This document shows positions 42,931 to 51,394 of a DNA stretch of 64,000 bases, piece by piece. Both the position numbers and the translations under genes were made by a program. Under the pieces are notes generated by a model. It made no database searches. It was not told the DNA's origin and saw only the letters and a program-made list of their open reading frames with translations. Location: the NCBI RefSeq assembly GCF_001904745.1, contig NZ_MRCD01000023.1, forward strand, positions 33,096 to 97,095. Reading direction: 5' to 3'. The stretch comes from Calothrix sp. HK-06 (GTDB lineage Bacteria > Cyanobacteriota > Cyanobacteriia > Cyanobacteriales > Nostocaceae). Each line of letters opens with the position of its first letter. Position 1 is the first letter of the stretch.

Positions 42931-43470
42931 TTACTCCAGGCTTTTAGGTTGTTCCGTCCAAAACTTTTCGGCAAAAGCTATTGTTGGATGGATTGGTGCT
43001 TTTAGCTTGTGACGCAGTTGCATTCCTGCTTCGTGAAGTGTTTTGTCCCCTTTCTTGGAGTTACATCTCTCACATGCAGTTACTACGTTATCCCATGTAT
43101 GTAAACCACCTCGCGACCGAGGAATTACGTGGTCTAGCGTTAAATGTTTGCTGCTACCGCAATATTGACAAGTGTAGTGGTCGCGTTTTAAAACTTCTCG
43201 ACGATTTACTGGTGGCACTTTCCATGTTCTCTCTAAAGAAGCTATTTTTAAGCGAATGTGTTTCGGTACATGAAGCACTAAGCTCGGAGAGTGAACCATC
43301 CAACCAACTTCAGAAAGCATATCGAGAGGTTCCGCTTTTTCTGTCACCAGCAACACAATCGCGCGTTTAATATTGACGCGACATAGTGGTAGATAGTTTT
43401 GCGAAAATACTACCACTGACTGTTCTAACACTTGCCTACTTGTCGGGTTCGTCACAGCTTGACTCCTCAT
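42931..43470 (-). CDS. HNH endonuclease
   Basis: 179 aa. The C-terminal half holds a classic HNH/zinc module: YTCQYCGSSKHLTLDHVIPRS (CxxC and the catalytic DH), then CERCNSKKG. The N-terminal half (VVVFSQNYLPLCRVNIKRAI) is the conserved extension seen in the widespread cyanobacterial HNH family. Probably a nuclease of unknown target. The start may be a few codons downstream (MRSQAVTNPTSRQVL as written). A strong hairpin at 43475-43515 lies directly upstream. Confidence 0.88.
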   Translation of the reverse strand: MRSQAVTNPTSRQVLEQSVVVFSQNYLPLCRVNIKRAIVLLVTEKAEPLDMLSEVGWMVHSPSLVLHVPKHIRLKIASLERTWKVPPVNRREVLKRDHYTCQYCGSSKHLTLDHVIPRSRGGLHTWDNVVTACERCNSKKGDKTLHEAGMQLRHKLKAPIHPTIAFAEKFWTEQPKSLE

Positions 43471-43893
43471 AAAATTAACCCCCGCTTCTCCGGTATTTGG
43501 TGAAGCGGGGGTTAAAGGTTGACGTTGTTGTCTCTTTCCCTATTTTGGTACAGCACTGTTATTCCTGTACCTCCCGCTTCTATTGTTCGGTTTTGACCCT
43601 AGATTGAAAACTAGATTTAACGCTAAATCCAACATTTGACTAAATATGCTAATTCGGGCATATCCATAATCTCGATTACTATCTGTGTTCCGCTGTTGAT
43701 ATCTATGGGATGTGCCCATAAATAAATACTCCACCTCCACACACCATGATTCCCAATTTAGATGGGAGCCACAGCCACGCGCAGAAGTAGAGTTTGGGGA
43801 AAAAGTAATCACAGAAAATTTCACCTATTGAACATTCCTATAAACATACTACACTTGTAATACTATCCTGTCTATACTTTTAAGGAGAAAATC
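43471..43893. other. Intergenic region with strong hairpin
   Basis: About 420 bp between divergent genes. Apart from the hairpin at 43475-43515, a minus-strand frame of 94 codons at 43540-43824 exists but has atypical composition and no recognised family, so it is not called. Confidence 0.45.
43475..43515. terminator. Strong hairpin TTAACCCCCGCTTC/GAAGCGGGGGTTAA
   Basis: A 14-bp perfect stem with a loop of about 13 nt just upstream of the HNH gene start. On the minus strand it would sit in the 5' leader of the HNH mRNA if transcription starts further up, so it may be an attenuator or the terminator of an upstream transcript. Confidence 0.65.
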
Positions 43894-44229
43894 ATGCATA
43901 CTATCGCTCGTACCCCAACCACCGATATGGAAGTTACCAGCATCCGTTTAGAGCGAGAACTCAAAGAGAAACTCAAAGATTTATCAGGAAATCAGGGATA
44001 TCAGGCGCTTATTCGGGACATTTTATGGAATTACGTCCAGCAAAAATCAGGTGAGTGGAAACCGAGATTTTCGCGTACTGATATACGAGCTAGCATCGCC
44101 GCTACGGCACAGCAAGAAGAACGCTGCGTACTTACAGGTCAACTGATTCAACCACAACAACCTATGCTGCTGGGCTTGACGAGAAATGGCGAAATGGTAC
44201 CGCTAAGTGCCGAGAGTTTAGCCGATTAG
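43894..44229 (+). CDS. Ribbon-helix-helix (CopG-like) protein
   Basis: 111 aa. The part MEVTSIRLERELKEKLKDLS followed by GYQALIRDILWNYVQQ is a ribbon-helix-helix DNA-binding fold. The C-terminal 50 residues (EERCVLTGQLIQPQQPMLLG) include one Cys and no known domain. Likely a small transcription regulator. AAGGAG lies about eight bases before the ATG. No toxin partner is adjacent, so a toxin-antitoxin role is not supported. Confidence 0.8.
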   Translation: MHTIARTPTTDMEVTSIRLERELKEKLKDLSGNQGYQALIRDILWNYVQQKSGEWKPRFSRTDIRASIAATAQQEERCVLTGQLIQPQQPMLLGLTRNGEMVPLSAESLAD

Positions 44230-45002
44230 TCTCTACAACCCGCGCGCAGTCAGCAGTCTTTGATTCTAGCGAGACTGCGCGTACCTTATTTTTATCCGAA
44301 GAAATAATATTTAATTTAAGTTAATATTAGTTAATTAAATGTTTTTTTGGTCAATTTTCATTTATCCTGTATAACTCTAGGACTAATATACTTTTACTGA
44401 AACAGAGGGCTAAACACCTCTTGACATTCAATAGTCTTGTATTTAACAAAGTGAGTGCAATGTTACACAAAAGGAGTAAACCTATACCCTAATCACTCTA
44501 AAGCCATTCTTGAAATTGAGATAAATATTTTCTTTGTACCAAGGGTAAACACTGATTAGAAGAAGCACTAATTAAAATTTATTAGCTTTATCATCAGCTT
44601 TACTGTAGGTCTCAGCAATCCCTCCAACGGCGCCACTAAAATCCATGTTGCAAATATGCCCTATACATACCGTACATTCTCAGTATTAACGCGGATAGAG
44701 TTCGTGAGTTACTCGTCTGAAATATAGCATAATTACGGTTTGTGTAGAGTTTGAGAAAGGATATTCTAAATCAGAGTGTGTAAGTCAAGAACGTAAAACC
44801 TTTACTATGACTCTCCTAAACTGAGCCACGATTATCTTTGTAAAGTGTGTCCTTGTATCTTTAATGCGTTTGCCAAAAACGCTTATGATATTTTGTCATC
44901 TTGAAAAAAAGGGGCTATAACAGGTGAGAGAAAGTTTTATACGCTCATACATTGTCCAGAAGGGTGCAACAGACGATATAGGGTGAACCATATGTCAGGA
45001 GG
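44230..45002. other. Long intergenic region upstream of GAF kinase
   Basis: About 770 bp with no supportable reading frame. Contains an AT-rich block, one GGCGCC at about 44629, and the leader of the 45003 gene with AGGAGG just before its start. It could hold an untranslated regulatory RNA, but no conserved structure was recognised. Confidence 0.45.
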
Positions 45003-47108
45003 GTGGTTAGTAAGAAAATGGGTTCGATATTTAACAGCGCACCAGGTATGAAAAAGCCTTTTTCATCGCCTTTACGAGATTTAGACGAAATTAGCCGAAT
45101 AAGTAATAACCCGTATACAAAGCTGATGCAGCAATCAGAACAACCAGTTCATCAACTGGCACAACAAATAAATCAAATTGTCGCCAATCACGCATCCTTT
45201 GGGTTCGATATGACGGGTCAAAAGCTGGCATCGTCAAGCATCTCACCTATTCTGGACATGCTGCATTTGATCGCTCAGGTTCTAGGAACTGCATTTGATG
45301 TAGATTGCTGCTTGGTAACGCTATTGGGTAAAGGAAGTGAACCAGTTAGCAACAGTTGGTTCAAAGAAGACCCCGAACAGTTAGTTGCATACTCTTCGGA
45401 GATGCTATCGATGGAGCAGGTCAATCTACCTGTTATTCAATGTGCATCCGAAACATTGACAATTGATGATATTTCGACTATAGAGAAAAGTTTAATAGCC
45501 GGATTTCAAAATTTACATCTTAGTATTAAAACCGTTTTGGCTATTCCTATCAGGTTTGGTGGTCAAAAAAACGGTGTAGTTACCTTGGTCAAGTTACAAC
45601 AGCACGAGTGGGGCAATAGCGAAAAGCAAATGCTCAAAGACCTTGAACCTTCATGTGCTATTGCGTTTTCGGTTCTTCTCCAGCAGTTGGTTATTACTTC
45701 ACAGCATCAATACGTTCAAACCTGTGCCCAACACCAAAGTTTAATTAAACAATTATCTATATTAGGTCGTAGCAACTTAGAATTAAACCAGACTCTTCAG
45801 CTTGTTATTACTTCTACTGCTGAAGCACTTCAAGTTGACCGCGCTTTATTAATATTACTTAAATATACTGACCCTTTATTTAGAATTCGACAACGAAGAC
45901 AAATTCCCAACGCCAAAGCCACTGTAAACTCTAAGTGGATAAACGAAGCTGAATTTCCTAATAGTACACAGCCGCAGTTAGATGATTATTTCATGACATC
46001 CGACTGTGGATTATGCCAGCGTATATTTACTGAGTCTGGTAAACCTATTATTATTAAAGATATTGCTGAAATTGCCGAAATTACAACTGCGGCGCCGTTA
46101 TTTGAAGTATATAGATTACCAGCTATATTAATGATGCCTTTAGAAAGCCAAGGCAGAATATTAGGGTTTGTGGTACTTCAACAAGCAGCACCACGCTCTT
46201 GGCAAACCGCAGAAACAAATATAGTCGAAATGGTTTGCGCGCAACTCAGCAACTCCATTATTCAATCACAAACACTGCGGCAAGTACAAACGCTTGTTGA
46301 TGAACGCACAGCACAACTACAGCGAAGTTTAGAAGTACAAGCAAAATTGTACGAAAAAACACGTCAATACGTTGAACAGTTACGCGAACTCAACGAACTC
46401 AAAGACGAATTTTTGAGTAACATGAGCGATAGACTTCGCTATCCCCTCACCAACATGCGAATGGCAATGCGTAACTTACGACGACCAGAAATTAAACCCG
46501 AACGTCAAGCAATGTATCTTGATATTCTTGAACAAGAATGTGATAAAGAAATTAACTTGATTAACGACTTACTTACACTCCAAAAGTTAGAGACACATTC
46601 CTCACGTCCGCAGTTGGAAAAAATAGATTTAAATAATCGACTGCAAAGTTTAATCAGTCCGTTTGAGAAAAAGCTGGCTGAAAAAAATATCAGCATAAAT
46701 GTTGAATTAACCGATATACCACTAACGCTCGAAACCGAAATCGAAAGCTTCGACAGAATTATTCAGGAATTACTTACTAACACAACTAAATATACTGAAC
46801 CTGACACCACAGTTAATTTAAGAGTTAGCCAAACAGTTAAAGAGCAAATTGACCGGGTTATTATAGAAATTACTAACGTCGGACGTGGCATCTCACAAGA
46901 AGAAGCTACTTATATATTCGACAAATTCCGTCGTGGTCGAGGACGATGGACTCCCGGTACTGGTCTTGGACTCGCACTCGTCAAGTCCTTGGTGCAGCAC
47001 TTAAATGGGGATATTGCTGTCACTAGCAATTCTGTTGAGGATTCTGACATGAGCGAAATTTGTTTTACTCTCAATCTGCCTCAATTTTCTGATGATATCA
47101 ACTCATAA
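45003..47108 (+). CDS. GAF-GAF histidine-kinase-like protein lacking the phospho-His
   Basis: 701 aa, soluble. Two GAF domains (about 90-225 and 250-420), a coiled coil and an HisKA-like dimerisation region, then a HATPase domain with ELLTNTTKYTEPD, FDKFRRGRG and GTGLGLALVKSLV. The H-box reads FLSNMSDRLRYPLTNMRMAM: the usual phospho-accepting His (SHELRTPL) is Asp. ATP binding looks intact, so it may work as a regulated scaffold or phosphatase instead of a kinase. Starts: GTG at 45003 overlaps its own ribosome site; ATG at 45018 is 14 bases from AGGAGG. Its stop overlaps the SRPBCC gene by 17 bases, implying coupled translation. Confidence 0.85.
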   Translation: MVSKKMGSIFNSAPGMKKPFSSPLRDLDEISRISNNPYTKLMQQSEQPVHQLAQQINQIVANHASFGFDMTGQKLASSSISPILDMLHLIAQVLGTAFDVDCCLVTLLGKGSEPVSNSWFKEDPEQLVAYSSEMLSMEQVNLPVIQCASETLTIDDISTIEKSLIAGFQNLHLSIKTVLAIPIRFGGQKNGVVTLVKLQQHEWGNSEKQMLKDLEPSCAIAFSVLLQQLVITSQHQYVQTCAQHQSLIKQLSILGRSNLELNQTLQLVITSTAEALQVDRALLILLKYTDPLFRIRQRRQIPNAKATVNSKWINEAEFPNSTQPQLDDYFMTSDCGLCQRIFTESGKPIIIKDIAEIAEITTAAPLFEVYRLPAILMMPLESQGRILGFVVLQQAAPRSWQTAETNIVEMVCAQLSNSIIQSQTLRQVQTLVDERTAQLQRSLEVQAKLYEKTRQYVEQLRELNELKDEFLSNMSDRLRYPLTNMRMAMRNLRRPEIKPERQAMYLDILEQECDKEINLINDLLTLQKLETHSSRPQLEKIDLNNRLQSLISPFEKKLAEKNISINVELTDIPLTLETEIESFDRIIQELLTNTTKYTEPDTTVNLRVSQTVKEQIDRVIIEITNVGRGISQEEATYIFDKFRRGRGRWTPGTGLGLALVKSLVQHLNGDIAVTSNSVEDSDMSEICFTLNLPQFSDDINS

Positions 47109-47685
47109 CACAGCAACAGTGACTCAACAATACAACGCAGCATCCGCTCTTGATACTTCTGACCTAAACGAACAAGATATGGCGCCCGAACCTGAATTGG
47201 AGGCCATTGAGGTAGTCGTCGAGAAAATTGCCGAACGCAGGCGCCAAATAACTGCTAAGGTAGAAATTTCGCGACCACCAGAAATTGTTTGGAAGGTTTT
47301 GACTAATTACGAAGCACTACCTGAATTTATTCCAAGTCTACATTCGAGTAAACGACTTGAACATCCACAACCTGGGGGTATTCGTGTCGAACAAATCGGT
47401 CGAGAGCAGTTATTAAAGTTAAACTTCAACGCGCGTGTTGTCCTTGACTTATTCGAGTCCTTCCCTAAAGAAATTAGTTTCCAAATGGTTGAAGGAGATT
47501 TTAAGGAATATTCGGGGAGCTGGCTATTACAACCGTGTGATAATGACCAGTCAACTACAAATCTTTGCTATACCCTTACCGTCCATCCTAAACGCTTAAT
47601 GCCTGTAAGTCTTATTGAACAACGCTTAGGCAAAGGTTTAAGAGTCAATTTACACGCTATTAAAAAGCATGTTGAATCTAAATAA
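47092..47685 (+). CDS. SRPBCC (polyketide cyclase/dehydrase-like) protein
   Basis: 197 aa. After an acidic N-terminal extension (about 1-45) comes an SRPBCC/START-like helix-grip fold: ITAKVEISRPPEIVWKVLTN, YEALPEFIPSLHSSK, and a C-terminal GKGLRVNLHAIKKHVES. These proteins bind hydrophobic ligands; the cyanobacterial version is of unknown function. Overlaps the end of the GAF protein gene, suggesting that the two work together, perhaps with this protein as ligand sensor (inference). Confidence 0.85.
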   Translation: MISTHNTATVTQQYNAASALDTSDLNEQDMAPEPELEAIEVVVEKIAERRRQITAKVEISRPPEIVWKVLTNYEALPEFIPSLHSSKRLEHPQPGGIRVEQIGREQLLKLNFNARVVLDLFESFPKEISFQMVEGDFKEYSGSWLLQPCDNDQSTTNLCYTLTVHPKRLMPVSLIEQRLGKGLRVNLHAIKKHVESK

Positions 47686-47693
47686 CGTAATCT

Positions 47694-47724
47694 GTGGCGC
47701 CTCGAATGTGTGGCGCCTTTTTTT
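47694..47724 (+). terminator. Terminator made from two GGCGCC palindromes
   Basis: GGCGCC at 47696-47701 and again at 47712-47717 pair with each other around a 10-nt loop and are followed by seven T residues. It fits an intrinsic terminator for the SRPBCC gene. Confidence 0.7.
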
Positions 47725-47761
47725 GTGTGGTGTTTTGTTGTAAATCGCAAAATATAGCAAG

Positions 47762-47788
47762 AGAGACGCGATATACCGCGTCTCTACA
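47762..47788. repeat. AGAGACGCG palindrome
   Basis: AGAGACGCG-ATATAC-CGCGTCTCT inverted repeat downstream of tRNA-Glu (minus strand). Dispersed GTAGAGACGCG family; probable terminator for the tRNA. Confidence 0.6.
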
Positions 47789-47799
47789 TTCTTTTGGTA

Positions 47800-47872
47800 T
47801 ACCCCCAGGGGAATTCGAATCCCCGTTACCTCCGTGAAAGGGAGGTGTCCTAGGCCTCTAGACGATGGGGGC
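47800..47872 (-). tRNA. tRNA-Glu(TTC), standard copy
   Basis: Acceptor GCCCCCA/TGGGGGT; anticodon arm CCTCC-CTTTCAC-GGAGG; T arm CGGGG-ATTCGAAT-TCCCC. It closely resembles the cyanobacterial tRNA-Glu also used for tetrapyrrole synthesis. Stands alone, unlike the array copy at 40500-40572. Confidence 0.95.
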
Positions 47873-48199
47873 GCATTGGACTCAACAATATATAAATTAA
47901 CGGTTTCTCTGAAAGATGTCAATACCTTTGGACAAAAAAAGTTTTGCGAGGCAATATAGTAGGGAACGAGAAAATGTCACTTACCAGAACGCGCGCGTAA
48001 AAGTTAGTACATTTATTACTCTTGAGAGTGTTACAGAGTTTCCACAGTTCAAGAGCGTAAATATCGTAAGATAGTTAACTACATATGGAAATAAGTATCT
48101 ATTTGGTAAAAATAGTTGGGTGTAATGTTCGCTGGCATAAGTTTAGTAACGACTATTCTTTACTCCAGATTTTGAAACTGTTCACTCAAAATCTACAAC
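47873..48199. other. Intergenic region
   Basis: About 330 bp between the tRNA-Glu promoter side and the antiporter gene. AT-rich with no clear repeat or frame; promoters for both directions expected. Confidence 0.4.
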
Positions 48200-50128
48200 A
48201 TGGAAGCATCTCTTGATATCACCCTTCAGATGGTGATTAGCGTTATTGCCGGAATTGGCGCCCAGGTATTGGCTGCTTACAGTCAGGTACCAAGCATCGT
48301 GTTTTTATTACTGTTCGGTATTTTATTAGGTTCGGATGTAATTGGGTTATTACATCCGCATGTTCTGGGTACCGGGTTAGAAGTGATTGTTGGCTTGGCA
48401 ACCGCAATAATTCTATTTGAAGGTGGGCTAAATTTAGATTTGCGTGAATTGGGCAAAGTCTCTTTAACCCTACAATTACTCGTTACCCTCGGAACTCTCA
48501 TTACACTCGTGGGTGGAACTCTTGCTGCTCATTGGCTTGGCGAGTTTCCTTGGGCTATCGCGTTTTTATATGCTTCTGTCATTGTTGTCACAGGCCCCAC
48601 CGTCATTAGTCCTCTACTCAAACAAATTCAGGTAGATAGGCAAGTTGCCACACTACTCGAAGGTGAGGGAGTTCTTATTGACCCAGTTGGCGCCATTTTG
48701 GCTTTCGTTGTTCTCGATACTATATTAGACGGCTCTTCTGACCCTAAAATCGCAATTATTGGTTTATTCGTCCGTCTTTCTATTGGAGCTTTAATTGGCG
48801 CCTTTGGTGGCTACTTGATGAGCTTAATCTTTAAGCACGCTAACTCTTTATCTTATGAACTCAAAAATCTTGTCGTTCTCGCTGTTCTATGGGGATTATT
48901 TGTTTTAGCACAAACTATTCGTACTGAATCAGGAGTAATGACCACAGTTGTCGCTGGCGCCGTTTTTGCCAATTCATCAGTCCCAGAAGAACGGTTATTA
49001 CGACGCTTTAAAGGACAACTGACAATTTTAAGCGTATCAGTTCTATTTATATTACTCGCCGCCGACTTATCTCTAAAAAGTGTATTTGCCCTTGGTTGGG
49101 GTAGTTTATTGACAGTTTTAGTACTAATGTTTGTAGTAAGACCGATTAATATTCTGTGCTGTACTTGGAATAGTGACCTAAACTGGCGCCAAAAAATATT
49201 TTTAAGTTGGATAGCACCAAGAGGAATTGTTTGTGCGTCGGTAGCTTCGTTATTTGCAATTTCTTTAACGCAACATGGTGTTAACGGTGGAGAAGCAATC
49301 AAAGCGCTGGTTTTTTTGACAATTATTATGACTGTGGTTTGCCAAGGATTAACTGCTGGATGGGTGGCAAACTTTTTACAAATCACTTCCAAAGAAGCGA
49401 AAGGAGCAGTAATTGTTGGCTGTAACCCTTTAAGCTTGTTAATTGCCCGTTTATTCCAGGAACGAGGCGAAAAAATTGTCATGATTGATACAGACCCAGA
49501 ATCATGCCAAGCTGCTGAAGCTGAGAATTTACAAGTTATTGCAAGCAGTGCGCTTGATACAGGAGTGTTAGAAGAAGCTGGGTTGAGTTCAGTAGGTACT
49601 TTCTTGGCAATGACAAACAACGGCGAAGTGAATTATGTATTAGCACAACGCGCAGCAGAAGAATTTAATCCACCAAGGGTTTTAGCTGTTTTCCCACGTA
49701 TCGCACAAATCAACGGTGCAATTAACCAAAAAGTCAGCCAAGCATTTATTCCAGAATTAACTATAAAAAATTGGAATGAGTACCTTAACGATGGGCAGGT
49801 CAAGTTAGGGAAAACAACTTTGAACGAAGTTGATTTTAGTAACCAACAAATACATTTACAAGCACTAATTAGAACAGGTGAATTAGTGCCGTTATTATTT
49901 GAGCGTGATGATAATTTACAGGTAATACCCGCAGCACAAGAATGGGAAATTGGGGACAGAATTATTTACTTACTGCATGACCCAAGACCAAATTTACTTA
50001 AGCGATTATCAGATGCCAAGGAGTCAAAGCGTTTGACATTAACTAATCTCCCAGAAGTTGAGGAAGTTCCACTCGCAAGGTTAGCTCAACTTTCTACAAC
50101 CAACTTGCAACGGATAGAACGTATATAA
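48200..50128 (+). CDS. Cation:proton antiporter with TrkA-N domain (NhaP-like)
   Basis: 642 aa. Twelve or so membrane helices over residues 1-400, with the transport motif VTGPTVISPLLKQ (about 131-143), EGVLIDPVGAILAFVVL and LSWIAPRGIVCASVASLFAI, as in NhaP/CPA1. A cytosolic TrkA-N nucleotide-binding domain follows (GAVIVGCNPLSLLIARLFQE, DTDPESCQAA), so transport is probably gated by NAD(H) or another nucleotide. The ion is likely Na+ or K+. Its last residues (LQRIERI) and stop are supplied by a dispersed CCGTT repeat. Confidence 0.93.
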   Translation: MEASLDITLQMVISVIAGIGAQVLAAYSQVPSIVFLLLFGILLGSDVIGLLHPHVLGTGLEVIVGLATAIILFEGGLNLDLRELGKVSLTLQLLVTLGTLITLVGGTLAAHWLGEFPWAIAFLYASVIVVTGPTVISPLLKQIQVDRQVATLLEGEGVLIDPVGAILAFVVLDTILDGSSDPKIAIIGLFVRLSIGALIGAFGGYLMSLIFKHANSLSYELKNLVVLAVLWGLFVLAQTIRTESGVMTTVVAGAVFANSSVPEERLLRRFKGQLTILSVSVLFILLAADLSLKSVFALGWGSLLTVLVLMFVVRPINILCCTWNSDLNWRQKIFLSWIAPRGIVCASVASLFAISLTQHGVNGGEAIKALVFLTIIMTVVCQGLTAGWVANFLQITSKEAKGAVIVGCNPLSLLIARLFQERGEKIVMIDTDPESCQAAEAENLQVIASSALDTGVLEEAGLSSVGTFLAMTNNGEVNYVLAQRAAEEFNPPRVLAVFPRIAQINGAINQKVSQAFIPELTIKNWNEYLNDGQVKLGKTTLNEVDFSNQQIHLQALIRTGELVPLLFERDDNLQVIPAAQEWEIGDRIIYLLHDPRPNLLKRLSDAKESKRLTLTNLPEVEEVPLARLAQLSTTNLQRIERI

Positions 50129-50189
50129 CGGATAACTTATTCGTTGCAAATAAAATTTATCCGTTACATCCGTTTATCATCCGTTGCCA
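50107..50189. repeat. CCGTT-type inverted repeat, locus C, shared by two convergent stops
   Basis: Arms at 50107-50134 and 50159-50189. The left arm encodes the antiporter end (LQRIERI) and the right arm, on the other strand, encodes the end of the cytochrome b6-like protein (VGNG and its stop). One repeat thus terminates two convergent coding regions. Confidence 0.72.
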
Positions 50190-50824
50190 ACTTCTAACGG
50201 TTGTGGTTGTAATTCTGTCGCTTCGTTGGTGCTTGTTGCATACATTTCTTTTTCTTGCTTTAAGACACCAACTAAATGCACTATGGCAAATACGAGAGCA
50301 AAGACTGAAACAATATAACTGTGTATTGTATACAAGTGCTGTACGGTTACGCTATCCGTTGCACCCCCACCAGTTAAAATATCGCGTAGCAAATGACCAA
50401 CGAACGGTATTGATTCAATAGTGCCAAGTTCAATACTAAAGCGCCAGTAACCATCTTGAGTCCAACCCAAAATTATCGCAGTCCAATCAAGTCCAATTGC
50501 AGCTAAAGTCAAAAATATTCCGCTGACCCAAGCAATTAACCAACTCTTGCGGAATTGTCTGCTTAAAAACATTACTACAATTTGTACCAAACTCACAACT
50601 ATCATTCCGTTGCCAGCAATACTGTGCGCTTTATGGAACAACCATCCATATCCTACTTCAGTATTGATTTTAGCAAGCGAATTATATGCAGCACCTGCTC
50701 CAGGCTCATAGTAGAAAGATAACAAAATCCCTGTACTGGCGCCGATAAAAAACAGAGTCAGAAGTACTACAGATAATATAGTGCTTACTCGCCGTAAAGT
50801 CTTGTCGAATTGGGTAGTCAGCAT
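50177..50824 (-). CDS. Divergent cytochrome b6-like membrane protein
   Basis: 215 aa, the same length as PetB, with four membrane helices. Helix B has HKAHSIAGNGMIVVSLVQIV: the first haem His is present, but the residue 14 later, normally the second His, is Gln. Helix D (HSYIVSVFALVFAIVHL) keeps both His. The Cys that binds haem c_n in PetB is absent. It may bind one b-haem instead of two and is probably not the subunit of the photosynthetic b6f complex; an alternative electron transfer role is inferred. Its C-terminal codons lie in the CCGTT repeat. Confidence 0.8.
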   Translation of the reverse strand: MLTTQFDKTLRRVSTILSVVLLTLFFIGASTGILLSFYYEPGAGAAYNSLAKINTEVGYGWLFHKAHSIAGNGMIVVSLVQIVVMFLSRQFRKSWLIAWVSGIFLTLAAIGLDWTAIILGWTQDGYWRFSIELGTIESIPFVGHLLRDILTGGGATDSVTVQHLYTIHSYIVSVFALVFAIVHLVGVLKQEKEMYATSTNEATELQPQPLEVGNG

Positions 50825-51394
50825 AGCATTTGAAGATAATATGTATACTTTTATTACATTTTAACTAAGAAATGTTAAGATTTCCCAGATTTTAAATCAA
50901 AAAGTAGACAAGATATGATGGCACCACTTTCTCAATATCCTGGTACGATAATTATGGGTAACACCATATTGCTCAAAATGATAAAATCGTAAATTGTACT
51001 GACTAGTACTATATGTGATTAATAGAAATATCAGTGTGAATGTGTATTCAGTGACACAAATAGTTAGATGGGAAACTCAAAATGTAGACTTCCGTCTAAG
51101 TTAGAAAGGTGAAATCGTACATGTTTTGAGCCAAAAATGGTATTAAATAGCGATTAAAGTATATACAGTAAATAAAATTTAAATGAATTGATTTGCAAAT
51201 GTAATTTATATACCAGAAAGTCGCGCATATAATACACATGATAAAAAAGATGAAGTATCGTTGAAGATTTAAGACTTTTCCTGTTATAGCTCCTAGGTCA
51301 GGAAGTTATGATTTGTAGAGGTTAATAATATAAGCTACGATATTTAACTTTAAACAATAAAATTGCTAGTCTATATAAACGGTCTTCTGAGTGA
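50825..51394. other. Long AT-rich intergenic region
   Basis: About 570 bp upstream of both the cytochrome b-like gene (minus) and the Pro/Gln-rich protein gene (plus). No frame, RNA or repeat was recognised apart from short A/T runs. Confidence 0.45.

Noticed and set aside
43540..43824. Minus-strand frame of 94 codons upstream of the HNH gene
   Set aside because: Composition is irregular, no ribosome site or family was recognised and it lies in a region with a terminator; kept as noncoding.
43894..44229. Antitoxin of a toxin-antitoxin pair
   Set aside because: The RHH domain would fit, but no toxin-like gene is adjacent on the same strand.
48853..49620. 255-codon frame antisense to the NhaP-type antiporter
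   Set aside because: It mirrors codon structure of the strongly supported plus-strand membrane protein; no independent family signal.
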